Shown: piece by piece, positions 42,948 through 51,531 of the stretch | Position numbering within the stretch: the stretch's first letter is position 1 | How the letters are laid out: every line of letters starts with the position of its first letter | From: an uncultured Desulfosarcina sp. | Lineage (GTDB): Bacteria; Desulfobacterota; Desulfobacteria; Desulfobacterales; Desulfosarcinaceae | NCBI RefSeq assembly: GCF_963668215.1 | Contig: NZ_OY764190.1 | Location: 2,108,001 to 2,172,000, forward strand | DNA length: 64,000 bases | Reading direction: 5' to 3' | Notes under the pieces: model-generated | The model's input: the letters and a program-made list of their open reading frames with translations, nothing else | What the model was told of the DNA's origin: nothing | The model's database searches: none | Position numbers and translations under genes: made by a program

Positions 42948-45626
42948 CTATACGAACAAGGGGTTGGAACGCTCGGGATCGATCTTGAATGTATGGCGTG
43001 CTTTTTTCACCACGGACCGGGGAAGTGCGCCCTCCCGGACCAGGGCGGCCAGAGCGGCAAAGGCGATGTGCCTGGCGTCGACCTCGAAAAAGTCGCGCAG
43101 GGCCTCGCGGGTTTCGCTGCGGCCATATCCGTCGGTGCCCAGGACCGCCACCGGACCCGGCAGATGGCGGGCGATGGTTTCCGGCAGGGCTTTAAGGTAG
43201 TCGCTGGCGGCCACGAACACGCCGGTCTCGCCGGCGGTCTGGCGCTGGAGAAAACTGGCCCGGGGATTTTTCTCCGGATTGAGGCGGTTGGTCCGCTCCG
43301 TGTCCAGGGCATCCCAGTACAGGTTCTTGTAGCTGGTGACGCTCCAGACGTCGGCCGCCACACCGAAATTTCCTTCCAGTAAATCTCGGGCTTTGAGGCA
43401 TTCGTTGAGGATGGCGCCGCTGCCCAGCAGATGGGCGCGGGCCTCGGGCTTGTCGAGAGAAGAAGGCGAGAATTTATAGATTCCCTTGAGAATGCCCTCC
43501 TCGACGCCTTGCGGCATAGCCGGCATGGGATAAAATTCGTTGGCGATGGTCAGGTAGTAAACCAGGTTCTGTCCCTCTTCCAGCATGCGGCGCAGGCCTT
43601 CGCGCACGATCACGGCGATCTCGAAGGCAAAGGCCGGGTCGTAGGCCAGAACGGACGGGTTGGCCAGGGCCAGAATGTGGCTGTTGCCGTCCTGATGCTG
43701 GAGGCCCTCGCCGGCCAGCGTGGTGCGTCCGGCGGTGGCGCCCAGCAGGAATCCGCGCGCCTGGACGTCTCCGGCCGCCCAGATCATGTCTCCGATGCGC
43801 TGGAATCCGAACATGGAGTAGAAGAAAAAGAAAGGCACCATGTTGATGTCGAAAGTGGAGTACGCCGTGCCGGCGGCGATAAACGAGGCCATGGACCCGG
43901 CTTCGCTGATGCCCTCTTCCAGGATCTGGCCGTCGGTGGCTTCCTTGTAGTACAGCAGGCTGCTGCGGTCCACCGGTTCGTAGTTCTGGCCCACGTGGGA
44001 GTAGATGCCGATTTTTCGGAACAGGCTTTCCATGCCGAAGGTCCGGGCCTCGTCGGGCACGATGGGAACCAGGTAGCGCCCGATCTTTTCGTCCGCCAGC
44101 AGTTTGCCCAGAAGGGTCACCATGACCATGGTCGTGGCCACCTCCCGGCTGCCCGAATCTTTCAGAAATTCGGCGTACAGGGTCTTTCCCGGCGGTCTGA
44201 AAATAGGCACCGATACGCTGCGGGCCGGCAGGTAGCCCCCCAGGGCCTTGCGGCGCTCCTTGAGGTAGCGGATTTCCTCGCTGTTTTCGTCGGGCCGGTA
44301 AAAGGGGGCTTCCCGGATCTGGTCGTCGGGGATGGGGATGCCGAAGCGGCTCCTGAAATGCCGCAGCTCCTCCTCGTTGAGCTTTTTCTGCTGGTGGGTG
44401 ACATTGCGCCCTTCGCCGGCCTCTCCCAACCCGTAGCCCTTGATGGTCTTGGCCAGGATTACCGTAGGGGCGCCTTTGTGGTTCACCGCCGCCTGGTAGG
44501 CGGCATAGATTTTCTGAGGGTCGTGCCCGCCGCGGCGCAGTTTGGCCAGCTGCTCGTCGGTATAGCTTTCCACCATACGGGCCAGTTCCGGATAGCGGCC
44601 GAAAAAATCCTTGCGGATGTAGCTGCCACCGGCCACCGAATACATCTGATACTGACCGTCGGGCACCTCCTCCATGCGTTTGGCCAGCAGGCCCTGGTCG
44701 TCCTGGGCCAAAAGCGGATCCCAGTCGTCACCCCAGATGACCTTGATGACATTCCAGCCCGCCCCGCGAAAAGCGGCTTCCAGCTCCTGGATGATCTTGC
44801 CGTTGCCGCGCACCGGCCCATCCAGCCGCTGCAGGTTGCAGTTGACCACGAAAATCAGATTGTCCAGCTTCTCCCGCGCCGCCAGGGTGATGGCTCCCAG
44901 GGATTCGGGTTCGTCCGTTTCCCCGTCGCCCAGAAAGGCCCACACGCGGACGTCGTCGGACGGCTTGATCCCCCGGTCTTCCAGGTAGCGGTTGAAGCGG
45001 GCCTGGTAGATCGCCATGATCGGCGACAGCCCCATGGAAACCGTGGGAAACTGCCAGAATTCGGGCATCAGGTAGGGATGGGGATAGGAACTCAGCCCGC
45101 CGCCCTCGGCCAGTTCCTGCCGGAAATGCTCCATGCGGGTGGCGTCGATGCGGCCTTCTAGAAAAGCCCGGGCATAAATGCCGGGGGCGGCGTGGCCCTG
45201 GAAATAAACGATGTCGCCGGGGTGGCCGGCGCTTTTGGCGCGAAAGAAGTGGTTGAAGCCGACCTCATAAAGGGTGGCGCTGGAGGCAAAGGTGGAAATA
45301 TGGCCGCCGATGCCGCTGTGCTGCCGGTTGGCGCGGACCACCATGGCCATGGCGTTCCAGCGGATGATGCTTTTGATGCGCCGTTCGATTTCCCGGCTGC
45401 CGGGAAAGGCCGGCTGCCGGCTGGCCGGTATGGTGTTGATATAAGGCGTGTTGGCGGAAAAGGGAGCCGATACGCCGCGCTGCTGCGCCCTGACCTGAAG
45501 ATGGCGCAGCAGTTCCAGAACCCGTTGGGGGCCCTGATTTTCATAGACGTAATCCAGGCTTTCGATCCACTCCCGGTTTTCAAGGGCGATCTCGGGAGAA
45601 ATGGCGTCGGCGTCTTCATGGGCCAT
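42948..45626 (-). CDS. aceE: Pyruvate dehydrogenase E1 component (homodimeric)
   Basis: The 892-residue protein is the homodimeric AceE type. It has the substrate-site region FSANTPYINTIP, GGHISTFASSATLYEVGFNHFF, the ThDP motif GDGETDEPESLGAITLA ending in VNCNLQ, and PVIL-type TVILAKTIKGYGLG. Later ITEAGSM-like ISEAGSMASFIAAGTAYSTF and the C-terminal VWSVTSYKNLYWDAL are also present. It decarboxylates pyruvate and acetylates E2. ATG at 45626 has AAAGGA 8 bases upstream. A full PDH complex is notable in an apparent anaerobe, where pyruvate:ferredoxin oxidoreductase usually dominates. Confidence 0.96.
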   Translation of the reverse strand: MAHEDADAISPEIALENREWIESLDYVYENQGPQRVLELLRHLQVRAQQRGVSAPFSANTPYINTIPASRQPAFPGSREIERRIKSIIRWNAMAMVVRANRQHSGIGGHISTFASSATLYEVGFNHFFRAKSAGHPGDIVYFQGHAAPGIYARAFLEGRIDATRMEHFRQELAEGGGLSSYPHPYLMPEFWQFPTVSMGLSPIMAIYQARFNRYLEDRGIKPSDDVRVWAFLGDGETDEPESLGAITLAAREKLDNLIFVVNCNLQRLDGPVRGNGKIIQELEAAFRGAGWNVIKVIWGDDWDPLLAQDDQGLLAKRMEEVPDGQYQMYSVAGGSYIRKDFFGRYPELARMVESYTDEQLAKLRRGGHDPQKIYAAYQAAVNHKGAPTVILAKTIKGYGLGEAGEGRNVTHQQKKLNEEELRHFRSRFGIPIPDDQIREAPFYRPDENSEEIRYLKERRKALGGYLPARSVSVPIFRPPGKTLYAEFLKDSGSREVATTMVMVTLLGKLLADEKIGRYLVPIVPDEARTFGMESLFRKIGIYSHVGQNYEPVDRSSLLYYKEATDGQILEEGISEAGSMASFIAAGTAYSTFDINMVPFFFFYSMFGFQRIGDMIWAAGDVQARGFLLGATAGRTTLAGEGLQHQDGNSHILALANPSVLAYDPAFAFEIAVIVREGLRRMLEEGQNLVYYLTIANEFYPMPAMPQGVEEGILKGIYKFSPSSLDKPEARAHLLGSGAILNECLKARDLLEGNFGVAADVWSVTSYKNLYWDALDTERTNRLNPEKNPRASFLQRQTAGETGVFVAASDYLKALPETIARHLPGPVAVLGTDGYGRSETREALRDFFEVDARHIAFAALAALVREGALPRSVVKKARHTFKIDPERSNPLFV

Positions 45627-45744
45627 GGGCACAATCCTTTCCTCGGGGGTATGGTTGCGGTTGAAAGCAAATGCTGTGGGTCAAATCGGGGGTCAGACAC
45701 CAACCGCATCCATGGGTAATGACATCGACCGCCAGGGAATTTTC

Positions 45745-45774
45745 ATTATCGGGCAGCATTTGCTATGATGTCAA
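45745..45774 (-). promoter_or_regulatory. Predicted promoter of the pyruvate dehydrogenase operon
   Basis: On the minus strand TTGACA (45769-45774) and GATAAT (45745-45750) are separated by 18 bases, about 110 bases before aceE. The rest of the 290-base gap to the next gene shows nothing I can support. Confidence 0.6.
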
Positions 45775-45913
45775 TAGGTGCGACCGATTCTGAATCGCTA
45801 TCGGGTTCGGGATCGATCTGTTGTCCCATGCAACCCGGTCCTGACCCTTTAAGTTTGGCGTGGGCAAAGGGCAGTCCCTGGGGGGAGAGGGAGACGGTAG
45901 TATAAACAGGCGG

Positions 45914-46213
45914 TTAAAAACGCAGGTAAAAGAACTCGTAGTCGCCGCCGTTGATATCGATTTTCAGGTTGTATCCGCGCGCTTCGGCAAACACGATCCA
46001 GGGCGGCCGGCCGCCTCCGCCGCACTCGTAAGCGGGCCAGAACTCACCGGTCTTTTGGCTGTGGTAGGACAGCATCATGGCATTGGGGTCCATCTCCCTG
46101 GCCTTTGTTTTAGCCAATGCCCTGGCCGCGTCAAGATCGATGGCCGGGTTGTCGGCTGTGAGGCTTATCGTTTCCAGGGGGTAAGGTGTCGATGTCGTAT
46201 CCAGTTGAGCCAT
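45914..46213 (-). CDS. Small conserved hypothetical protein
   Basis: The 99-residue protein (MAQLDTTSTPYPLETISL) has a distinctive C-terminal pattern, MMLSYHSQKTGEFWPAYECG, a glycine run, PPWIVFAEARGYNLKIDIN and an aromatic end YEFFYLRF. I think it belongs to a DUF5395-like group seen in anaerobes, but this is from memory and unsure. The ATG at 46213 has AAGGAG 6 bases upstream. No function is known. Confidence 0.65.
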   Translation of the reverse strand: MAQLDTTSTPYPLETISLTADNPAIDLDAARALAKTKAREMDPNAMMLSYHSQKTGEFWPAYECGGGGRPPWIVFAEARGYNLKIDINGGDYEFFYLRF

Positions 46214-46384
46214 TGGCATCTCCTTTCGTTTTCGCTTGATATGAAAAAAAATAAGAATCATCCGGCGTTTGTAAAACGAAGATCCGAAATCGTTGCTGTG
46301 CATAACCGTTTCTTTTTTCCGCCGGACGGGGTATGATGGATCGAAATGCCCTTCTCCGGCGCTAATACGGATATGGATTGAAAA

Positions 46385-47209
46385 ATGAACAAGAATCTGG
46401 AAACAGCCAATCTGGCCGTGTTCTGCGATTTTGAAAATGTGGCTCTTGGCGTTCGCGATGCCCGCTACGCCGAGTTCGACATCAACAAGGTGCTCGAACG
46501 CCTGCTGCTCAAGGGCAGCATCGTGGTTAAAAAGGCGTATTGCGACTGGGAGCGATACAAGGAGTTCAAGGCGACCATGCACGAGGCGGCCTTCGAACTG
46601 ATCGAGATCCCGCACGTGCGGCAGTCCGGGAAAAATTCGGCCGATATCCGCATGGTCGTGGACGCCCTGGATTTGTGCTACACCAAGTCCCACGTAGACA
46701 CGTTCGTGATCGTCAGCGGTGACTCCGATTTTTCTCCATTGGTCAGCAAGCTGCGCGAGAACAATAAGAACGTCATCGGTGTGGGCGTGAAGAACTCCAG
46801 CTCGGACCTGCTGATCGCCAACTGCGATGAGTTCATGTATTACGACGACCTGGTGAGAAAGAAGAAAAAGGCCAAGAAGCCGGCCCGCAAGCCGCCGGCC
46901 AAAAGCCCCAAGGTGCAGGTTGCCGAAACCGCCAAGGAGGATGCCGAAACGCTGGTCCAGGAAGCCCTGGATCTGGTGATGGAAACCTTGGAGGCCCTGG
47001 CCGAGGAACGGGGTTCGGAAGAGAAAATCTGGGGTTCCATGGTCAAGCAGACGCTCAAGCGGCGCCGCCCCGGATTCAATGAATCCTACTACGGCTTCCG
47101 CTCGTTCAAGCGCCTGCTGGACGAGGCCGCCAGCCGCGGGCTGATGGACCTGGAGCCCGATGAGAAGTCAGGCGGATACATTATTCGCAGCTTCCATTCC
47201 GAAGATTGA
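46385..47209 (+). CDS. NYN-domain nuclease-like protein with C-terminal OST-HTH/LOTUS domain
   Basis: The 274-residue protein begins with a NYN (PIN-like) domain: AVFCDFENVALG, KKAYCDWERYKEF, NSADIRMVVDALDL and TFVIVSGDSDFSPLVSKLREN. The acidic residues (CDFEN, ADIRMVVDAL, SGDSDF) are the expected metal-binding set. A basic linker follows (KKKKAKKPARKPPAK), then a C-terminal OST-HTH/LOTUS domain (KIWGSMVKQTLKRRRPGFNESYYGF...LLDEAASRGLM). Such proteins are thought to act on RNA, LOTUS providing RNA binding. Confidence 0.9.
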   Translation: MNKNLETANLAVFCDFENVALGVRDARYAEFDINKVLERLLLKGSIVVKKAYCDWERYKEFKATMHEAAFELIEIPHVRQSGKNSADIRMVVDALDLCYTKSHVDTFVIVSGDSDFSPLVSKLRENNKNVIGVGVKNSSSDLLIANCDEFMYYDDLVRKKKKAKKPARKPPAKSPKVQVAETAKEDAETLVQEALDLVMETLEALAEERGSEEKIWGSMVKQTLKRRRPGFNESYYGFRSFKRLLDEAASRGLMDLEPDEKSGGYIIRSFHSED

Positions 47210-47637
47210 TTGTAAGCAGGCGTTTTCAATCCAACCAGCCGCATGGCTGGCTGGCAGGTGTCGGCCGGGGTGCGAGGTACTCGCGGACAACATCATCAGG
47301 GCGATGAGGTCAAGTGCACAATCTCCGGGGTTAAAGGTTTTGTAGAAAATTTTTGGCGGAATTTGTTTTCGATCCTCAATATTGGCATGAAGATGCCGCG
47401 CGCTCATCCTGTTATTCAAATCAAGTTCTCTTCGCGATCTGCACACACGATACAAATCCAATGAAACTGCTACCGACCTGTGGATTGATCTTTTTCTGTT
47501 GAAATTTTAGATAGCTATAGAATCTTTTGAGGGTGTTAGCTGGTTTTGCGTGTACTTCTCAGGGAGTCAACTCTTTGGCAAAATATGGTGACGCACTTAC
47601 AAGTGTTTCCCAAAGAATGCTAAATGGAGGTATTCCT
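47210..47637. other. Intergenic region before the double binding-protein gene
   Basis: About 430 bases without a convincing gene. A short hairpin CCAGCC-GCAT-GGCTGG lies about 30 bases after the NYN gene and may contribute to termination. The second half is AT-rich, like the gene that follows. Confidence 0.4.
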
Positions 47638-49581
47638 ATGAATGGCAATCTATCTAGTGCCCATCCAGAAATGGCCAATTTGCCCGATATCTTTGTTGCG
47701 CGAAAAATTTTATCCTCGAAATATCAACCATATGACTGCGGTAAAATTTTTCGTGCGCCTCGATCTCGACCAAATTTGCCTATTTCTGGATGGACACTAT
47801 CTGCAAAGCTGCTATTTGCTTGTTTAATCAGCACCATTTTAAGCATACCTTTTACTGCGCACGCAGATTCTGAAATCAGGTTGGGAGCCACGGAAAGATG
47901 TCCCTATGTTTGCACTAAGGATGCAGTTAACCAGGGTGTGCTTATTGATATCGTAAAAAGCATCTTTGATAAAGCTGATATTAAAGTGAAAATTGTTTAC
48001 GTTCCAATGGCCCGTGCTATAGATTTTATCAAATCAAAAAAAATCGATGGCATTATCGGTATTCTACAGCGTAACGCCCCGGAACTTATTTTCCCGGGTG
48101 AGAGTATCGGACAAGTCCGCTATTTGCTTTACACAAAAGATGACTGGCTTTATACGGGTTTAAATTCCTTAAAAAGCCGGAGAATTGGCACTGAAAGTGG
48201 GAAATCCTATGGAATTTTTGACAGCTACATTCATCGATATTCCAAAGATGAGAATTTTATAATTCAGATTTATGGTTCACAGATAACCAGACGGTTGATA
48301 CAATTGCTCCAAAGCAACCGCATTAATCTATTCCTGGAAGATAAAAACATATTCGATTTTCATAAAAAAGAATTGAACGCGGAAAAATTGAATGAAGCCG
48401 GTTCGATCCCCCCTGATAATTTATATGTCGGCTTTTCACCAAGCAACAAAAATTCTCAAAAGCTTGCGGATATATTTACAAAGGGTATCGCTGACATCAG
48501 AAAAACCGGAGAGCTTGATAAAATATTGGCGAATTATGGTATGTCCGATTGGGTCAATTCGGCGACCGTCCAGCGAGATCCATTTGCAGGTGATTATATC
48601 AAACGGTTGGAAAAAGCATTCGTTTGCGAGACAACGGCTGATAAAATTGACACGGCTACCATGATATACGAAGGCTCAACGGCTAAGGGTGGTGGGTACT
48701 GGAAATACGCCGAAAAATTCAAGGAATCCATAGAACGCCTCTCTAACGGCAGGTTGAAAGTGGAGCTTAAATTTGGCGTAACAACGGAACACGATATTGT
48801 GATGAATCTTTCGGAAGGTAAAAGTCAGATGGGTATGATACCGACGAACAATATCGCGCCGTTTGCGCCGTCTTTGGGTGTTTTTACATTGCCATATCTG
48901 TTTCCTAATGAAGAAGGAATCAAAAAAGTGTTCCATGATCCGCTGATGGACGAAATAGCAGAACGGGCAGCATTGGAGTCCAATGTCCGCCCGCTGGGCT
49001 TTTTTATTGGTGGGTACAGATTGTTGGCCAACACGGAAAGGGTCGTGAGAAAAACAAGCGACTTGAAAGGGTTGCGGATTCGTGTTCCGCGGAATCAGTC
49101 AATGATTGAGACTTTTCGATCATGGGGTGTTGAGCCCATTCCAACTGCTTGGACGGCTGTATGGCCGGCCCTGGAATCCGGACTCGTTCAGGGACAGGAA
49201 AATCCAATCAATATTATTTTTGATGCGGTGAATAAAACACAAGAAATTTGGGACGTATTAAAATATATTACCAACATCCATTATTTCATGTTTGCTGCGC
49301 CTCAAACGATTTGTGAATCGTTTTATCGCCAATTAAGCGATGAAGATCAACTATTGATAAGAAAAGCAGCAAGGGAGGCAGAAGCGTATAGCTGGGAATT
49401 AGTGAAAATAGAAGATGAAAAGACCACTCGGTATGCAAAGAGTAAGGGAATGATTTTTGTTGACCCCATTAATGAGAAGGAAGACTGGCAAGCTAAAGCA
49501 CGCTCCACTTGGCCTAAATTATATTTCCGGGTCGGTGGAAAAGAACTCGTCGACCGTGTTTTGGAAATCATCGAAGAATAG
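47638..49581 (+). CDS. Fusion of a family 3 (ABC-type) solute-binding domain and a TRAP DctP-type solute-binding domain
   Basis: The 647-residue protein has an N-terminal extension, a membrane/signal segment (about 60-75, LSAKLLFACLISTILSIPFTA), then two unrelated periplasmic folds. Residues about 78-305 match SBP_bac_3 (ATERCPYVCTKD; GVLIDIVKSIFDKADIKVKI; PMARAIDFIKSKKIDGIIGI). Residues about 345-647 match DctP (KYAEKFKESIERLSNGRLKV, PYLFPNEEGIKKVF, DLKGLRIRVPRNQSMIETFRSWGVEPIP, ESGLVQGQENP). No transporter membrane genes are adjacent. The ATG at 47638 has ATGGAGG 7 bases upstream. Codon use is AT-rich relative to the window, suggesting transfer. Confidence 0.88.
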   Translation: MNGNLSSAHPEMANLPDIFVARKILSSKYQPYDCGKIFRAPRSRPNLPISGWTLSAKLLFACLISTILSIPFTAHADSEIRLGATERCPYVCTKDAVNQGVLIDIVKSIFDKADIKVKIVYVPMARAIDFIKSKKIDGIIGILQRNAPELIFPGESIGQVRYLLYTKDDWLYTGLNSLKSRRIGTESGKSYGIFDSYIHRYSKDENFIIQIYGSQITRRLIQLLQSNRINLFLEDKNIFDFHKKELNAEKLNEAGSIPPDNLYVGFSPSNKNSQKLADIFTKGIADIRKTGELDKILANYGMSDWVNSATVQRDPFAGDYIKRLEKAFVCETTADKIDTATMIYEGSTAKGGGYWKYAEKFKESIERLSNGRLKVELKFGVTTEHDIVMNLSEGKSQMGMIPTNNIAPFAPSLGVFTLPYLFPNEEGIKKVFHDPLMDEIAERAALESNVRPLGFFIGGYRLLANTERVVRKTSDLKGLRIRVPRNQSMIETFRSWGVEPIPTAWTAVWPALESGLVQGQENPINIIFDAVNKTQEIWDVLKYITNIHYFMFAAPQTICESFYRQLSDEDQLLIRKAAREAEAYSWELVKIEDEKTTRYAKSKGMIFVDPINEKEDWQAKARSTWPKLYFRVGGKELVDRVLEIIEE

Positions 49582-49893
49582 GTGTTACCTTTGGAGAGTC
49601 ATATGACGCGTATTGCAAATTGGTTCGTCGATGGATACCGCGTTTAAAGCCTCATACTATCGAAACAAAGTAATCCTATGATCTGATCAAAAATCTGAAG
49701 TTGAGCAACTCGCTTTTTTTGAATATCCTGACTCCTGCGGCAGAATTAATGGCGAACCGGATTTGGTGGTTTGTCGTACTGATGCGTGGGAGCACCATTG
49801 GACTTCATCCGACAGCTTATGGGGCTCCCGCGCCGAGCATGGAAACCAGACAACGGAAGCTTGATGGAGAGCCTAATCTAACAATGTATCAGA
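49582..49893. other. Intergenic region, no gene seen
   Basis: About 310 bases without a supported frame. An inverted repeat GGGAGC...GCTCCC, with arms about 30 bases apart, lies near 49788-49830. No promoter or terminator is convincing. Confidence 0.3.
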
Positions 49894-49905
49894 ATGGTGC
49901 GGCAT

Positions 49906-50766
49906 ATGAATGAAAGCATTCCGAATCCCTCTGAGAATTTTTTTTATAGGAAGCTTCCGGTCGTGGAAAAGACTGTATTCCGTATGGGGGTCGCCGGCTC
50001 ATACGGCATCGATTCCTCGGATATCCGATGGGCCGCCGAGCACGGTGCGAATTATTGGGTCTGGGGTAGAGGGTTCGGCAAGGTCACGGACGGAATCAGA
50101 GACGTTATCAAACATGAACGCGAAAATCACGTGGTTGGCATGCTGGGATGGGGCTATTTCGGTTGGCAGGTAAGGCGGAGCGTGGAAAGTGCCCTGCGAA
50201 AGCTGGGCACTGATTATTTGGATGTTTTCAAACTGGGGTGGCTTGGGAGAACATCGATTTACAGCGAGGGTATCATCGATACCCTTTTGAAGCTAAAGCG
50301 CGAACAAAAGATATTGAGCATCGGCACAAGCATCCATGATCGAAAGCGGGCCGGAAGGCTGGCGCTCGACTCGGAGATCGATCTGTTCATGATCCGCTAC
50401 AATGCCAAGCACACTGGCGCTGAAGAGGACATCTTTCCTCACCTGTCGAAGCGAAATCCAGCAGTGGTCAGCTATACAGCCTTGGCCTGGGGGCAACTGA
50501 TCCGACCGTTAAAAGGCATTTCTATGCCTCCCTGGCCGGGCAGAGAAAGCTTCAATGGACCGCCTCTTTCGCCGGAACTCTGCTACCGGTTCGTTTTGTC
50601 GAATCCACACGTCCACGTCGTGTTGACCGGACCGCAGAACCGGGAGCAACTCCGGCAGAATCTGGAAGCAGTAAAGCAAGGGCCGTTGGAGCCGGATGAA
50701 ATGAGTTGGGTCAGGCAGTACGGTCAATTGGTCAAGTCAAAGAAACGGCTTGATTACGTAAAATAG
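49906..50766 (+). CDS. Aldo/keto reductase-fold protein lacking the catalytic tetrad
   Basis: The 286-residue protein has the AKR barrel order: FRMGVAGSYGIDSSDIRWAAEHGANYW, VRRSVESALRKLGTDYLDVFKLGW, EQKILSIGTSIHD, IDLFMIRYNAKH, ALAWGQLIRP and HVVLTGPQNREQLRQNL. The four catalytic residues are not present. The segment normally NFFDTADVYG reads NYWVWGRGFG (Asp to Val, Tyr to Phe), the Lys strand reads NHVVGMLGWG, and the usual IHWPD is KLGWLG (His to Gly). A reductase activity is therefore unlikely by the normal mechanism. ATG at 49894 is an alternative start; neither has a clear ribosome site. Confidence 0.82.
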   Translation: MNESIPNPSENFFYRKLPVVEKTVFRMGVAGSYGIDSSDIRWAAEHGANYWVWGRGFGKVTDGIRDVIKHERENHVVGMLGWGYFGWQVRRSVESALRKLGTDYLDVFKLGWLGRTSIYSEGIIDTLLKLKREQKILSIGTSIHDRKRAGRLALDSEIDLFMIRYNAKHTGAEEDIFPHLSKRNPAVVSYTALAWGQLIRPLKGISMPPWPGRESFNGPPLSPELCYRFVLSNPHVHVVLTGPQNREQLRQNLEAVKQGPLEPDEMSWVRQYGQLVKSKKRLDYVK

Positions 50767-50827
50767 AGGCCTCACCGATTTTTTAATTTGAGGTGCCTGG
50801 CTGCATTATACAGATCGCATTCTCAAT

Positions 50828-51523
50828 ATGATGAGTAAAAAAACCACCATAAGAATTGGTTCAGTTGTTCTGGCAGTCGTAATTGGTTGGTGGCTATACG
50901 CACAGCACCGATATGACGATCCTGATGCTTTCGCAAGAATGCCCGTTTCCACAGCAGGCATGGGTAACTGGAACGAGTACCATGATGCACATTTTGGTTT
51001 TGAAATAAAATATCCTCAGAACTATTTCCTTGATCAGAAGTACGCGGCCGACACGACAAGCGCAAGTCCAACCAGGTTTCTATCGCTTCGTCAAAACACG
51101 ACTTCCGAGGAGGAATGCAGAACGATAGGGAAACGAATTGGCGTGCACATCTTGCGTTTGGGGCGGGTTACCGGCTTTAATTTGGCTGGATGTTCCATCA
51201 AGCTGACTGAAAACACAAGGGTGGCGGATATTGAACAGCAGTTCTTAACAGAGGCTTCCAAGGATCATCGACCGAAGGTGCAAAGAACCTGTTATCGACG
51301 CGATATCAACGGCAATGACAGCATTGTCTTAACGAAATGCGCGCCTGGCGAAGCGCCAGGGCTAACTGGAGGCATATTTGAAGTTTATGTGTTAGGTATT
51401 CACGAAACGGGTGACGGGGAGCGCATTCTTGTGCGGATGGACAACACGGCCGGGGGCACGCCGCACACAGGCGACCGGGCGTTACGGCGTGACGTGTTGA
51501 GGATCTTTCATACACTTCGCTGA
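50828..51523 (+). CDS. Membrane-anchored hypothetical protein
   Basis: The 231-residue protein has an N-terminal membrane helix (IGSVVLAVVIGWWLYA) and an extracytoplasmic region with HFGFEIKYPQNYFLDQKY, a pattern resembling PsbP-like or other small beta domains, and four Cys. Family not recognised. The stop is only 8 bases before the left end of the insertion element, so the gene may have lost its original 3' flank but the reading frame is intact. Confidence 0.6.
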   Translation: MMSKKTTIRIGSVVLAVVIGWWLYAQHRYDDPDAFARMPVSTAGMGNWNEYHDAHFGFEIKYPQNYFLDQKYAADTTSASPTRFLSLRQNTTSEEECRTIGKRIGVHILRLGRVTGFNLAGCSIKLTENTRVADIEQQFLTEASKDHRPKVQRTCYRRDINGNDSIVLTKCAPGEAPGLTGGIFEVYVLGIHETGDGERILVRMDNTAGGTPHTGDRALRRDVLRIFHTLR

Positions 51524-51531
51524 ACTGGATT

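Noticed and set aside
43431..45161. 576-codon plus-strand frame opposite aceE
   Set aside because: Long only because of the GC-rich antisense of a highly conserved gene; sequence resembles no protein family.
49788..49830. GGGAGC/GCTCCC inverted repeat as transposon ends
   Set aside because: Only 6-bp arms, no transposase between them and no target duplication.
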